This document shows positions 46,411 to 57,191 of a stretch of 57,191 bases of DNA, one piece after another. Every line of letters begins with the position of its first letter. Position 1 is the stretch's first letter. The notes below the pieces were generated by a model. It ran no database searches. It had not been told where the DNA came from and saw only the letters and a program-made list of their open reading frames with translations. Made by a program: the position numbers and the translations under genes. Source of the stretch: Thermomucor indicae-seudaticae (lineage: Eukaryota; Mucoromycota; Mucoromycetes; Mucorales; Lichtheimiaceae); assembly GCA_000787465.1 (NCBI GenBank), contig JSYX01000193.1:1-57191 (forward strand). Direction: 5' to 3'.

Positions 46411-47900
46411 TCATTTGGGTCCGGGCGGTTTAACTCTGCTGACTAGATGCGCTATTGGACATTTGTTGCGATATCGGCTTGCAACTAGACTGATATTCCT
46501 TTCATTGCTCCTTGACAGCGTTCTCGGCGTTGGATCGATAAGGCTCGTTCTACTCCTGCTGAACCAATAATCGAATTTCAATCATGGATCAAGAGCTATT
46601 CCAACAGCGTATACGAAAGGACCGTCCATGTTAGCGTAATAATTCTGGAAGCTTAATTGGGCGATAGCGGCTGCATCCCGAAGCTGCTGATGCTTCGTAA
46701 CATCGTCTTTGAAAGCTTCATTGATGTTCCTGAGAGCATTGTAGGCAAATATTACTTGTGCAGCGAAGGATGCTTAAATTAAAAGGCAGGCGTTCTTTAT
46801 CAGAATTGTGTGCTACCGGGTTATAATTTTAAACAAAGCTTACTTGGAAGTTGAAATAGAAGTCGTCATAACTTCAAATGGTTCAAGTAGTTCAATAGTT
46901 TGCTGAAGAAAATTTGCGTCGCTTTCAGGAAGACAAAATTGTCTGAGCTCGGAAAAGAAGCGGCAAGTGCGGTTATATGTTTCCTTTTCTTTAAGACGAC
47001 TTCCCTCCCTTTGGTTTCTGCATCTAAAAACAGAATACGCCTCTCGCCATGCAGAACTTGACATTATTCGCCGTATTGTTTGCGATATCTTGATGTTGGT
47101 TTCCTTTGGCACGATTTTAGACAATACTGGACATTGCACTATCTTTTCACACTCACAGACTTACTTGATCTTCTTCATTCCTGTTCTAAGCTTTGAAAAC
47201 ACATTACCAAAACCAAGGTTCCTCTCATCAACCGTTACTTCATTTTCGATGTCGTTCTCTTCGTCCTGGTTCCCTAGTTCCAGAAGAGGTGTTCATTGCA
47301 TGCCATCCGTAAGGGCCTTTTGCACTGCAGGATTAACTATATGACCGAAACAAGAAATGAGTTGGTTCTTGTTTTTGCTGTACGCAAAGCCGCCACGGAG
47401 AGAAGCAAGTCGCCAATGCTTACTCCTGTGATCCAAAATATCAACTTGACAGGTTTTCAACGCAACAAGGCCATGCAGCATATCATCCACTGATTTCCTC
47501 GATACTGATATTTAGAAAGCAAGTACTTCTACAACTTAGCCCAAGCAATGTTCATTTCGTGTATGAATAATGTCCACGTGCCATTGCATCATCTTGTTTT
47601 CAAATACGTGACTCTGCTGGCCCATTTCGATACCACTCCGCATCTTGCTTTCCGTCTTCAAGCTTCGCTACAAGTCAAGCTCCAACGTCACACTGCTACT
47701 CTGAGGAAAAAAAATAGGGCTTGGAGACATTCCCTGGAAAATCCAGAATCGCAATCTTTGACTCCGATCGAGTCCAAAAAACCACTGACATTTCGCCAAG
47801 CCTTGGAGTTCATTTTCTTTGAACGGCTTTGCGCCTCAACAATGATTGCTGACATCGACCACGAACTCCGTAACATCATCTGCTTTCCAATAATACGATT
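46411..47900 (-). mobile_element. Decayed hAT-superfamily transposase
   Basis: Pieces in the order expected of a hAT transposase lie on the minus strand: IIVEAQSRSKKMNSKAWRNV (47.85 kb), the CxxH-type motif SCFGHIVNPAVQKAL (47.32 kb), KISQTIRRIMSSSAWREAY (47.07 kb), then RNINEAFKDDVTKHQQLRDA and NYYANMDGPFVYAVGIALDP (46.6-46.75 kb). The last motif runs straight into TGA at 46582-46584, then continues in frame as LKFDYW, as in ALDPxLK of hAT enzymes. Frames shift elsewhere and the RW-N-S-T block is degraded. It is a relic, not active. Terminal repeats were not found. Confidence 0.7.
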
Positions 47901-50597
47901 CCTTTATTTTCCAACCATATCAAAACCGATAGACAACACGTATTCATGCAACAAAAGAAATTGTTTTATTCAAAATGATTAATGACAATACTATACATGA
48001 AATGAGCAACTCTCAGCTCCGGAGCCATCATATCCGGACCCAGGGATCACGACGTGGACGTGGTTGCTCTTCGATCCCACTTGCCCGCTTCTTCCAACAC
48101 ATAAAAATGAATCATACTACCCACTCTGTTTATCATTTTTCCTGTTGTCTTGTCTCTTCCAAATCCCCGTTTTAACTTGTTAAATATTCCATCTTCATAG
48201 TGCTTCTTTATACTCCTAGCCCTTTCCTTTTTTCCCTGCAGCCCAACAGGGTTTTTCATATCCATTTCCTTATCTGATCTGGCGCGAGCGGAATGTTGAC
48301 ACAACGAGCGCTCACATCGTCATAAAATAAAACCCTTATTAAACGCTCTTCGATCCCCAGTCTCCCCGAGTGGCCATTCCCCGGATCATTGACCCCATCG
48401 GGACGGGAAAGTCCTAGGCTCTTGCGTGGCCCCCTTCCTGTCTCTCAGGTGCGGCCTAACCTCCCCGAAAGGCCACCCCTGGATCCTTAGCTGGTTGTCG
48501 GACAGTTCCACACGACTTTGAAAAGAGTTTTAGTACTTTTATAGAGTAGATAGAGAGTTTAACGCAACGGGGAAATACGTACTCGGCTTGCTTGTAAGTC
48601 GTCGCATGCCGTCCCCCCCGGGATGGGCCGTCCCGGATAATCCAATGATCCTGGGGGGAGCCTTGCTATGGAAGAGCCTTTAGCATTGTACATAGTAGAT
48701 AGAGAGTTCCATAAAAGGAAAACACGCACCAGTAAACTTGCTAATGAACGCGGGATCCAAGAGAAAGGGAAGGAACAAAATGATTGCTCGGCCAAAGAGG
48801 CTTTTTATAGCTTTCCTCGGTGTATTTCGGAATTTCAAAGTTCTCTATTCCCCTATGTTTGTTTTAACAATTGTGAGACATGAACTGGTCAGAAATTCAA
48901 TCCAACATCCCTCAAAGCTGTCTTTATAATTTCACATGCACCGCGTACTTCATCTGTTCAATATAGAGAAAACCAAGCTACCGTTGGCCGTAACGAATGG
49001 CGAATACGAACATTGTTTTTGCGCAAGCATCTGTCATTGACAAGCGTAGCCAAAGAAAAGATAATGGGTTTTATTTCTCAAAAGAGCCAGTGTGATGGAT
49101 GACGCCTTGCCCTTGCCTTCCCATTGGACATGGATAAACGGGAGTGGCAGGACCATGCACGTTGACCATGTATGGATAGGAATTACGTTCTTTATTGCAT
49201 CGGATGACATGAATTATCCCAAGTGCAAGACGTTATACCAGCGAAAGGAAGTATGTGAACCCAAACTATATAACTTTGGGCGAAATGAAGAAAAATACGG
49301 CATCGACGCTACATCAAAAATCGGCAAACTTGGTTAAACAAATTGTCGACGAGTCTTCGACAGCTTGTAGATACGTTTGTGTTACCGATGTGGAGAACTT
49401 GAGCGAATGATTATGCAAGGAAGACGCTGTTCAGTTCTTTTAGCTTTGATTTTACCTCATTGACTTCACAGGTTGCCTGGTTTTGTTGTGATAGGGTGCA
49501 CATGCGGTGTTATTAACGAAGGCATTGACCGTCTACCGTTCAGAAACTGACAGCGTTTTGTATGCTCGAACCAGATACACGTGAAATATCTTACAATATC
49601 CTGGAAGGTTGCCAGTTTTAAGACGCATATTGATGCGCTAAACATGAAGTATCCATTTGGCATATTGTGCAATTGTTGTTTGCAAGCTATTTCAGTAAAA
49701 CCATGCGACAACGCCTTCTCTGCATTTAGCAGACATGTACAAGATGATAAACCTTAAGGCAAACATGACAGCGTATTTAACAGAGAGAGTATATTCCATT
49801 CAGAAATAAAAAACGATCCCAAAGAGGTATTTTGTGCAAGAGAAAAGACGAAGTGGTCATTTCGCAATATATCAATTTTTGGAGGAGAGGCATACCAGCT
49901 ATACAAGACTATGTCAAAGCTTCCCAAGGGCTGTGTGAAGTGGAACGAAAATCAAACATAGAAGGACACAGTGTCAGAACCCGCTACAGTTGCTTATAAG
50001 CAGCGGACTGACTGGTTCAATTACTTTGCGTCCGCGAAAATTCACGTAACTGTGCAATTCGTCAGACAAGGGAACGGCAACGCATGCTGTCTTTTGCAAA
50101 GGGTGGCAAGTTCGTAAACGTCTGCTTTAGATTCGAATTCAAATGGAACTCACATAGTCATCCGCGCCAAAGGCATATAACGAATGCTCTCGGTTATTAA
50201 GGGGGATTCGGACGTACTTTGATTTTGATGCGAGAGACCTCGTCTGATCACAATGCATCCATGTCACGGATAAAAAGGACAAACAACAGGATCTCGCCAA
50301 TGCTGCTGCGGTCAGTTAATGGAAAGCACAAGAAAGAGACAAGTACTGCTTCCATCCAGTAAACAAAACCCTCTGGATGGGTTATACACACTCGATCCAT
50401 GCGTCTGACTCGCCCAAAGCTTGAGCACCATTTAAGCATATTTCCACTTTCCACGCTGGCATTGTAGTTTATTCGAAAACCAATATCCTCCACTCTATGA
50501 AGCTAAATCAAAAAGAAAAATAACTGGCCACTTACCTGGTGGTTCCCCACATCAAAAACAAATCAGATCCTCCAAAGTCCATAGAGTCACTAGACAA
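47901..50597. other. Gene-poor 2.7 kb including a GC-rich repeat module
   Basis: No gene is supported. Short frames on both strands (for example 49092-49337 + and 49466-49711 -) have no recognisable motif. The interval includes the GC-rich block described separately at 48360-48710. Confidence 0.4.
48360..48710. repeat. GC-rich block with imperfect direct and inverted repeats
   Basis: An imperfect ~25-bp unit (CTCCCCGAGTGGCCATTCCC and CTCCCCGAAAGGCCACCCCT) occurs at about 48362 and 48461. A 14-bp unit GTAGATAGAGAGTT occurs at 48546 and 48695. Arms TCCCCCCCGGGAT (48612-48624) and ATCCTGGGGGGA (48648-48659) form an imperfect hairpin. The block is far more GC-rich than its surroundings. Identity unknown. 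Confidence 0.65.
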
Positions 50598-50897
50598 ATG
50601 AACCAATACGAGGAGAATGCGAACGTAGATGAAAAGCCTGTCAGACCTTCCTGCAATCTTTTGCTAAGCACGTTCGAAGAAGAGAATCTTCCCGACGAGT
50701 CGAAATCCATGAGACATGCCCATTTTGCGCTCGCTGCGTCACGCAATTGTGTTTTATACATGGATCTTCCTAAGCAAAACTGGAATCCATCGTTCAGCAC
50801 CACATGGGAACAGCCGATGCATTAATCCGCGACTATGCCTATGTCGTCCCTGTAGGAAGTCCAGGGCGCTCGAAACCACCGAAAAAAAACCGAGACG

Positions 50898-51470
50898 ATG
50901 GATACCGAGGATATAACGCAATGTCTTCAAGGTTTGCTTAACCAAGCCAATGATAAGGATGGTGAATTGAATCCTGATTTCTCCCACAAGGAAATCCCTT
51001 TCTTCACATATGGCTGCTTCAGTTGTATCCATTTCCGTGCTTCTGAGAATTTCCTCAGTGCATCCAGGAAGATAACGGCAGCATATGACACCAACTTGAA
51101 CCGCGACTCAGAGAAACGGTTGCCATTAGCTGTGCTTCCACATGATGGGATCATACACAGTTCGAACGTAAACCGGTGGATCGTCATCACGACTCGAAGG
51201 AAGCATCCCAAATGTTTCCTAACTGCTTTGATTCTACAGACCATCACTCGGCTTGAGTCGCTGGTGATGAAGAGCGCGGAAAAGGCTGGAAAAGCTGGAA
51301 CGGCATGCATGACACCAGGAGTTGACGAAGAAACTATCCTTGAACTACAGCACTCGTTTCCTCTCGCTGCTTGCAAAAGCCGTGTCCAAGCCTCTGGAAC
51401 TCTTGTCGTCCGTTTGTTTCCTCCTCCCTTCTGCTTCGTCTTCAATAAAATATCAAGGCCCCATGGATAG
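50898..51470 (+). CDS. Orphan ORF, 190 codons, doubtful
   Basis: Uninterrupted frame from ATG 50898 (MDTEDITQCLQGLLNQANDK) to the TAG at 51468-51470. No motif recognised; the sequence has LPLAVLPHDGIIHSSNVNRW and LVMKSAEKAGKAGTACMTPG. The opposite strand is open over almost the same span (194 codons), so strand is not certain. Upstream + frames at 50598-50825 also look coding but stop at TAA near 50823. It could be an orphan gene or a transposon fragment in a region that otherwise contains relics. Confidence 0.3.
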   Translation: MDTEDITQCLQGLLNQANDKDGELNPDFSHKEIPFFTYGCFSCIHFRASENFLSASRKITAAYDTNLNRDSEKRLPLAVLPHDGIIHSSNVNRWIVITTRRKHPKCFLTALILQTITRLESLVMKSAEKAGKAGTACMTPGVDEETILELQHSFPLAACKSRVQASGTLVVRLFPPPFCFVFNKISRPHG

Positions 51471-54400
51471 AACGCAAGGGACTCACACCGCGGGCCATGT
51501 AGCGTTGTCACTGTCCTTGAATTGCCTCATTGGCTTCTGCTGAAGAGCGCAACCGCAGGTATGCTGGTTCTCATCAAAAAGTCTGCTCGCATCGCCTCAC
51601 CGTAGTCGGGAAAACAGCGGCTTTTGGTCCGTTCCTATATGGTGTGTTGCGATCGGCTGTTCTTCCACAGGCATACGGGACATCATTCGTTAAGCGAATA
51701 CTAGGAGATCCAGCACAAACAATGTTAGCTCCAAAACCAAAGTCTTGAGAGTAATGCGACCGTACCTTATTATCGATAGTATTGAGAGTAAAAGACGAAA
51801 AAAGCTGTGCAGCAATGGAATGCGCTGTGAGATTCAGTAAGTGCTGTTTGGAAGAAGAAATCACGGTTCTGCACTGAAATCAAGCTCAGCTCGTAAAGCA
51901 ACTAAACCCACAATGTTTCTTGTCCTTCTATTCACACCTCTTCTTAGGGAGAGTAAAAGATTTAAGGGACATAGATAGAGCCTTTTGTGTGTTGTTAATA
52001 AAAGAGTCGTTTTAATCCACAAATAATCATTGTACTTTGCAGAGAGCCCTTGAGTCTAAAGTAGTAGAACACACTGAATCTTTCACGAGTACGCTACAAA
52101 GACGAAAGAAGTTTTTCTCGCTGCTCCCAAGTATGCATCATCGAGTCCTTCTAGCAATGGTATATTATCCTGTGTCCATTTTCACAGTCCTCACTATCAA
52201 CGGCAATGATACGCCCTGCGTATATACTGACCGATTTGATCCCAATAACTCTGCTGCAGGCACCGAATACGAACAACAGCACTTTCATATTGCCATCAAG
52301 CTAGCCATCAACGCATCCTCTAGACTTTTCACATTATCAGTGATTCTACTGTCTTCGCCGATTTGAGCGTTAAAAGCGCTGTCCAAGGCGCACCGTCCAC
52401 CCGCTGCAGCCAACACAACATTTTTCAAGGATGCCTTTCAGCCTCAAACCTCTCTCTTTCTCTGCCAATTCAAAAGAGCAACGGATCACGTATTCCGGAA
52501 TCTTTATCATGCGCTCCTTCGTTGATGACATTGCATAAACATGGCGGAACGCGCTGATCATGTAGAAACTTCCATCCAACCTCTCACTTCGTTGCGATCG
52601 ACCACCAATCCACAGAAATAATATCCTCTTTCTCATCAATCCACAGGAATGCCGTTTTGTACAAGAAAAAAAACAAAGGATGCTTTTATTCAATGCCTAC
52701 TGTCTTGATAAGCAAGAAATATCCCTTGGCGAGCGCAAACTTACCGATGTCCAAAACTGATCGACGCCAAGAAAACAGAAAAGATACCTCGTGTTTCCTG
52801 AGTGTCGTGAACGGTTTCCGCGACCACATGCTTTCTGTTGCCGTTTCCACTGCACTCCTATATGCCTTCGGTAATGCCCACTTCATGACGGCGCTCCCGA
52901 TCACGACGCATCAAAAGCACTCTCAGGCTTTCGTGGTCGTTCCGCCAACAGTACCTTAAACATCTAGCCCTGAGAAATAAAGCCATCCTGCCTTGCCACG
53001 GATGCTTTTAATGTTGCTAATGACTTCCGCAGAACTCGACAGACCGTATCCAACACATTGACTTCCAGGCAAGCGCCATCCATAATTATGAGGAAGCTGC
53101 TCCACTACCATGCGTTAACTACATGCCATCGTTTCTTTGCTTTAAAATGTTTCATTAGCGTCTCCGAGGTAATTCCATTTGCATGATACACTGGTCGCAA
53201 GGTCCCTATCTTGACGTAGCCAAAAGATTGTCAATCCACTGGATATCATGCTCGATTATACTCTCAATGCTGTTCATCTGCCCAGACTTGATAATATCCT
53301 CTTTGTCGCGCTTGTTTATGCTGGAAAACAAGCTTGGCGCGAAGAATACGACGTCTCAACCGCCTGGCCGGGAAATATCCACTGTGATGTTTGACACGGA
53401 AGCAATGTCCTGCAAGGTGCGATCGATTTCTTGAAAGCATGCCCTGAACACCAAAATATTAGCTGTAAGAGGTTGCCATCTAACTAGACCAATTTGTAAC
53501 TGACCTCTGATAAGTACTCGACAATAGAAGTAGCAGACGTTCCGGAGCATAGTCTACCCGTAACTATTATCTCCTGGTTGCGGTCGACGTGATCGCATTG
53601 GTTTCTTTTTTCCTTTTTTCTTGCATACTGGGAGTCCTACTAAACAAAACAGTCGATCCAAATGCCGAGACATTCGTGCAAGTATTTAGAGACGTTGTCT
53701 TACCTAATGCCGTTTAGTCTGACAAGGATACACTACGTTCAAAAACAGTTTCATGCGTTGCATCCGCTCGAACCGGCGACATAGATCTTCGCCCGGTAAC
53801 ACGACAGCAATATCATGCCACTTGTCTTGTTGAACGATGACCGCATTCAGCCGTACAAGTGATCCACAAACGTGTACAACGTGCTGGCCGAAACCGTGAC
53901 CTTTCGATGACGAGCACCTAGCCCGCGTATAATTCTGAAGTCTCGAAACGCACAGTTCTCGTTCATGTTTGCGCATAAGCTGAACGGTTTTCAATACTGT
54001 CGCCAACCAAGCCTTATGCCGTCGCAGCCCTCGTATTTCAACAACTCATTGGCCGTAACAACTACGAGGCCGTTGTCGTGTCTCCAGTTTTGAAAGGACA
54101 AAAAACCCAAACTGTGTGCGGAAGAAGGGAAAGGGACGAATTTGGTCGCCCGACACGTTGTCGTTAGCTTCTTCAACGACGGTTCTTCACAGCTCTAGTC
54201 GTTTCAATGGTAGCATTGATCAGAACAAGTTTGAAGAATTTGTACACTACGGCCCACGTGATTTTCACAATTGATAAATTAACGCATTGCATTGTTCGAC
54301 AGGTCAGCTGTCTGGATTTAGAGAAAGCGGCGGACGCTATGTCTGCAGATGTGCTTCGTCTATTCGACAGCTTCCAAGGACAGAGAGCTTAGAATTCACT

Positions 54401-55016
54401 ACAATAAACATTGATGCCTCTTTAGTCGTTCCACAAGGAGCGCTCAATCAGAGTTGCGTAACAGAACGACGGTTGTCTGTGGCGGTTTACTATGCAACTC
54501 GTGCAACTGCAGCATCTTTAGAAACTTTAGCAAGTGTTACAGGTTTCCGTTTGAGCCAGGTGTACATGTAAATCTTTTGGCCTGCGGGCATTGATAGGCG
54601 CAAATGAACTCTAAAGCTCAGTGCATGATACAGAACAAGACTTGAACCAGCGTCAGAAGTCAGAAAAAAGGTCTACCAGGAGAAACCTATGAGTGGGCTT
54701 TCAGCGTAACTGGATGCAGCGGAGGACTTACGTTGGTAGATAGAAGTCATGGTAAATCGAGTTGATCCACTGCAGAAAGGCGGTGCAAAAGTGAACAAAT
54801 GCAAAAACTTTGTTTGCTTCATCTGATGACAGCAAACAACTTGAGAGGAAAACTTCTTGGAACGGTAAAACACTGGGGTCGCAGATATCTGGTCTACATC
54901 AGTAAAACCGTACAAAGCTTGCGCTTTATGTATGCGAGAACTAATACAACTAAACGTATAGTCTATACAGTAATTATGTGTCTATGAGACGAAATGGATG
55001 CTGAAATTGACATATT
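51471..55016. other. Gene-poor 3.5 kb with eroded frames
   Basis: No intact gene is supported. Minus-strand 53200-53550 reads as one protein-like frame broken by stops (IDRTLQDIASVSNITVDISR, stop, then VVFFAPSLFSSINKRDKEDI, stop after IEHDIQWIDNLLATSR). Minus 53704-54176 adds two open frames in different phase. These look like a decayed gene or element of unknown kind. + frames at 52037-52557 are open but unrecognised. Confidence 0.35.
53222..53550 (-). pseudogene. Eroded protein-coding frame of unknown family
   Basis: On the minus strand one reading frame stays protein-like across an in-frame TGA at about 53356-53358 and stops at a TAG near 53220. The sequence between stops has helical, charged character (INKRDKEDIIKSGQMNSIES). 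No family recognised. Confidence 0.35.
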
Positions 55017-56186
55017 TTAAGCAGAAGCTTCGTAGAAGGGATAGTCAGTGTAGCCAACAGCGTCATGAGTGTAGAATGTCTCACGGTTGTACTTGTTCAA
55101 AGGCCAGCCATTCTTGAGACGGTCAACAAGGTCCGGGTTGGCAATGAAGGCACGACCAATGGCGATAAGGTTGCCGGTAGCATCGGCAACTTGAGTGGCA
55201 AGTTCGGGCTTGGTGGTGTAGCCACCAGCAGACATGAAAACACCCTTCCAGATCTTGCGGAAAGGATCCAAAGAGTTGACAGTGTCGTTCTGAGTCTTGC
55301 GAGAGAAGTCGTCACGGGGCTCAATCATGTGAACGTAGGCGAGATCAGGGTGCTTTTCCTGCAGCTGGCTGACAAGATAACCCCAGGTTTCGTATGGAGT
55401 GTCGTCTGCCATATCCTAATAATTCGTCGAGTCTTCAGTAACAAGCTCGTGTAACAATACTGCCATAAGAAGACTCACCTGGAATTCGGACCACGGAGAG
55501 AAGCGAATGCCAGTACGGTTGTGGCCAATGGCCTTGGTGACGGCATCTACAACTTCGAGAGTGAAGCGTGCTCGGTTTTCGATTGAGCCACCATACTGGT
55601 CGGTACGCTTGTTGCTTGATGTGTTGATGAATTGGTCAAGCAAGTAACCATTGGCAGAGTGAATTTCGACACCATCAAAGCCGGCTCGGATGGCATTCTC
55701 GGAGGCTTTGACATAATCTTGGACAATCTCAGCGATTTCTTCCACGGAAAGCGGGTGTGGAACTTCATACTCATCGCCGAGGAGGTTTGGGCCTTGAATA
55801 GCAACGGCCGAGGCAGAGACAGGCTGCTTGCCGTCTGGCAATAACTTTGAGCTAGTCGCACGGCCGACGTGCCATAGTTGGAGGTAGATAATACCGCCCT
55901 TGGCATGCACAGCATCCGTGATCTTCTTCCAAGCAGCCACTTGTTCTTCGTTGTAGATACCAGGGACTTGGGGATAGGCACCAGCCGTAGGCGAGATGAA
56001 TGTAGCTTCAGTGATAAGGAGACCGCCCTTGGTTGTGCGCTGGGTATAGTATTCCTTCATCAAATCAGTTGGTACGTGGTTGACATCGGCACGGCAACGA
56101 GTCAAAGGGCACAGGACAACACGATGCTCAAGTTGGTGGTTACCAACTTTGATGGGCTGGAACAGAGCGGATTGAGAGACGGTCAT
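55017..56186 (-). CDS. Old Yellow Enzyme-type NAD(P)H:flavin oxidoreductase
   Basis: FMN enzyme that reduces activated C=C bonds. Two exons, 55479-56186 and 55017-55415 (63-nt intron), give 368 residues, normal OYE length. ATG 56186 (MTVSQSALFQPIKVGNHQL). FMN and active-site motifs: VLCPLTRCRA (Thr near flavin N5), IIYLQLWHVGRATSS (Gln and WHxGR), VEIHSANGYLLDQF (His/Asn pair for substrate carbonyl, plus the following Tyr), RTDQYGGSIENRARF (OYE signature) and near the end FMSAGGYTTKPE and AIGRAFIANPDLV (FMN phosphate site). All catalytic residues are present. Codon use is strongly biased to C/G-ending codons, unlike the eroded DNA around it, suggesting high or inducible expression. Confidence 0.95.
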
Positions 56187-57191
56187 TTTTCCCTTTTTGA
56201 TGTTAAAGAAGTATTGACAAGGAGTCCCTGAAGATCTCCTCTTTTTATACCGGTTGGTGGATTAGTAATTGGAGCCTGAAGTTTCCATAGCTGAGTGTTT
56301 TCTAGCGGATGAACATTGGGCCGTCACTCTAAGGCCGATCTCCGCTTTTGCTCAAAAGGACTTTCTGGCTATATGTAGTTTTGTCTTTTCTTAAGGGAAT
56401 CGTCCAGCATGTACCGTTTATAAGAGAATGCAACACTGCACAAATAGTAAAGATAAAAGAAAAATGAGTTTGCGATACAAGTCGTCTACATAGCACATTT
56501 AGGACAGTGCTGTGAGTGTATCTCACTCCGACAGACAACTATGCCTGTTGGATCGCATCGCAGCGGATACTCAATGACAAGGGGCATGACAGTATCAGCA
56601 ATGTTTGCCAGCAAAGCCTGATCTAATTCGTGCACACACCCGCTTTTCCGAAGAGTTTAACTAGTGAACAAAACAGTTGAGGCTAGATATCGAAGACACC
56701 GCAGATTACAGGGCAGAGTTCAAGTTGTTGGAAAACGAAGTAGCATGCTTATCATACGCCGTTTCCCATTTCTAATTAAGCTGCCCACTATGTTCACACA
56801 CTCGAATATACTTAATGTCCATCCCAACCAAGCACGAGGTCCAGCAGTAGTCAGATTTACGCTTGCTTCCATATATCCAAGAAATTCATGCTGATCTAGT
56901 TTCAATAGTGGGACATCAAGAATCCGGTAACACAAGGTCCACGTTAAATTTCTCGGCACTTTCTACGTTTGACAGACGTCTTGGAATACAGATTTCGTGA
57001 TCTGTTAGCACTGCTCCAAAACAGATAGTATTTCTTTCCATAATCTATTGCGATGGAAATAATATGTCCAGCTTATCTGGCGATCCCAGGTTGTCGGAAA
57101 GTATATTTCGGAAATAAGTCCAAGGATGACAAAGCATACATATGCTGCTTTGTAATCAGCTTCTACTCGCTACTGGATTTTTCCCGGAGAT
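56187..57191. other. Upstream region of OYE gene to window end
   Basis: About 1 kb without a supported gene. The first few hundred bases should be the OYE promoter (TTTTTATACCGG near 56242 on the + strand is a possible TATA-like run). The minus frame at 56720-56959 has no known motif. A last-exon-like minus frame near 57050-57150 (SICMLCHPWTYFRNILSDNL) could belong to a gene beyond the window. Confidence 0.35.

Noticed and set aside
46229..46570. + strand frame of 113 codons
   Set aside because: Antisense to the C-terminal part of the hAT transposase relic, which has recognisable motifs on the minus strand.
48294..48360. TGTTGACACAACG start as an LTR boundary
   Set aside because: No matching CA end, second LTR, primer-binding site or retro-element protein was found nearby.
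53728..54090. + strand frame with four internal stops as a decayed transposon ORF
   Set aside because: The minus strand is stop-free in the same codon register over most of this span, so the + reading may be an antisense artefact.
1..57191. CRISPR arrays, bacterial operons, phage genes
   Set aside because: No regularly spaced repeats; genes have spliceosomal introns and fungal families, so the DNA is eukaryotic nuclear.

Overview
The window looks like nuclear DNA of a filamentous or early-diverging fungus, most likely Mucoromycota. Genes are close together, introns are short (about 45-75 nt, GT..AG, sometimes with a TACTAAC-like branch site), and the proteins are fungal types: a UapA-type purine permease, Dal5-type transporter, Irc21-type cytochrome b5, Btz protein and heme-thiolate peroxidase. 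A WNK-type kinase and a TBC1D12/14-like protein, which common ascomycete yeasts lack as far as I know, point to an early-diverging lineage. The species cannot be fixed from the sequence alone. Exon joins were worked out by eye from splice signals, frame and family conservation, so start codons and small exons are provisional.

Left part (1-24 kb) is a dense housekeeping block. It holds PMS1 mismatch repair endonuclease (-), a TBC1D12/14-like Rab-GAP (-), a Barentsz/CASC3-like exon-junction protein with a large GW-repeat region (+), the PP4 regulatory subunit Psy2/PP4R3 (-), cytosolic leucyl-tRNA synthetase (-), a small secreted or anchored protein (-), then a divergent pair: a secreted zinc nucleobase deaminase (-) and a uric acid/xanthine-type permease (+).

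Middle part (24-44 kb) is signalling and metabolism: a C1-RhoGAP (-), an 83-residue orphan gene (+), a C2/lipase-3 protein (+), a WNK-like kinase (+), a hotdog-fold thioesterase-like membrane protein (+), a small cytochrome b5 protein (+), a membrane-anchored heme-thiolate peroxidase (+), COX10 heme A pathway farnesyltransferase (+), a Dal5/ACS family transporter (+) and, convergent with it, an uncharacterised polytopic membrane protein (-). Three neighbours (b5, peroxidase, COX10) are heme-linked, though nothing shows co-regulation.

Right part (44-55 kb) is gene-poor. It contains a decayed hAT transposase with a nonsense codon in its conserved C-terminal motif, a GC-rich repeat module near 48.4-48.7 kb, and several coding-like but broken frames. 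The window closes with an intact Old Yellow Enzyme (-). The most interesting items are the Btz protein with about twenty GW motifs (possible Argonaute-hook platform), the deaminase/permease pair sharing a 311-bp promoter, the TBC protein that has lost its glutamine finger, and the fungal WNK architecture.
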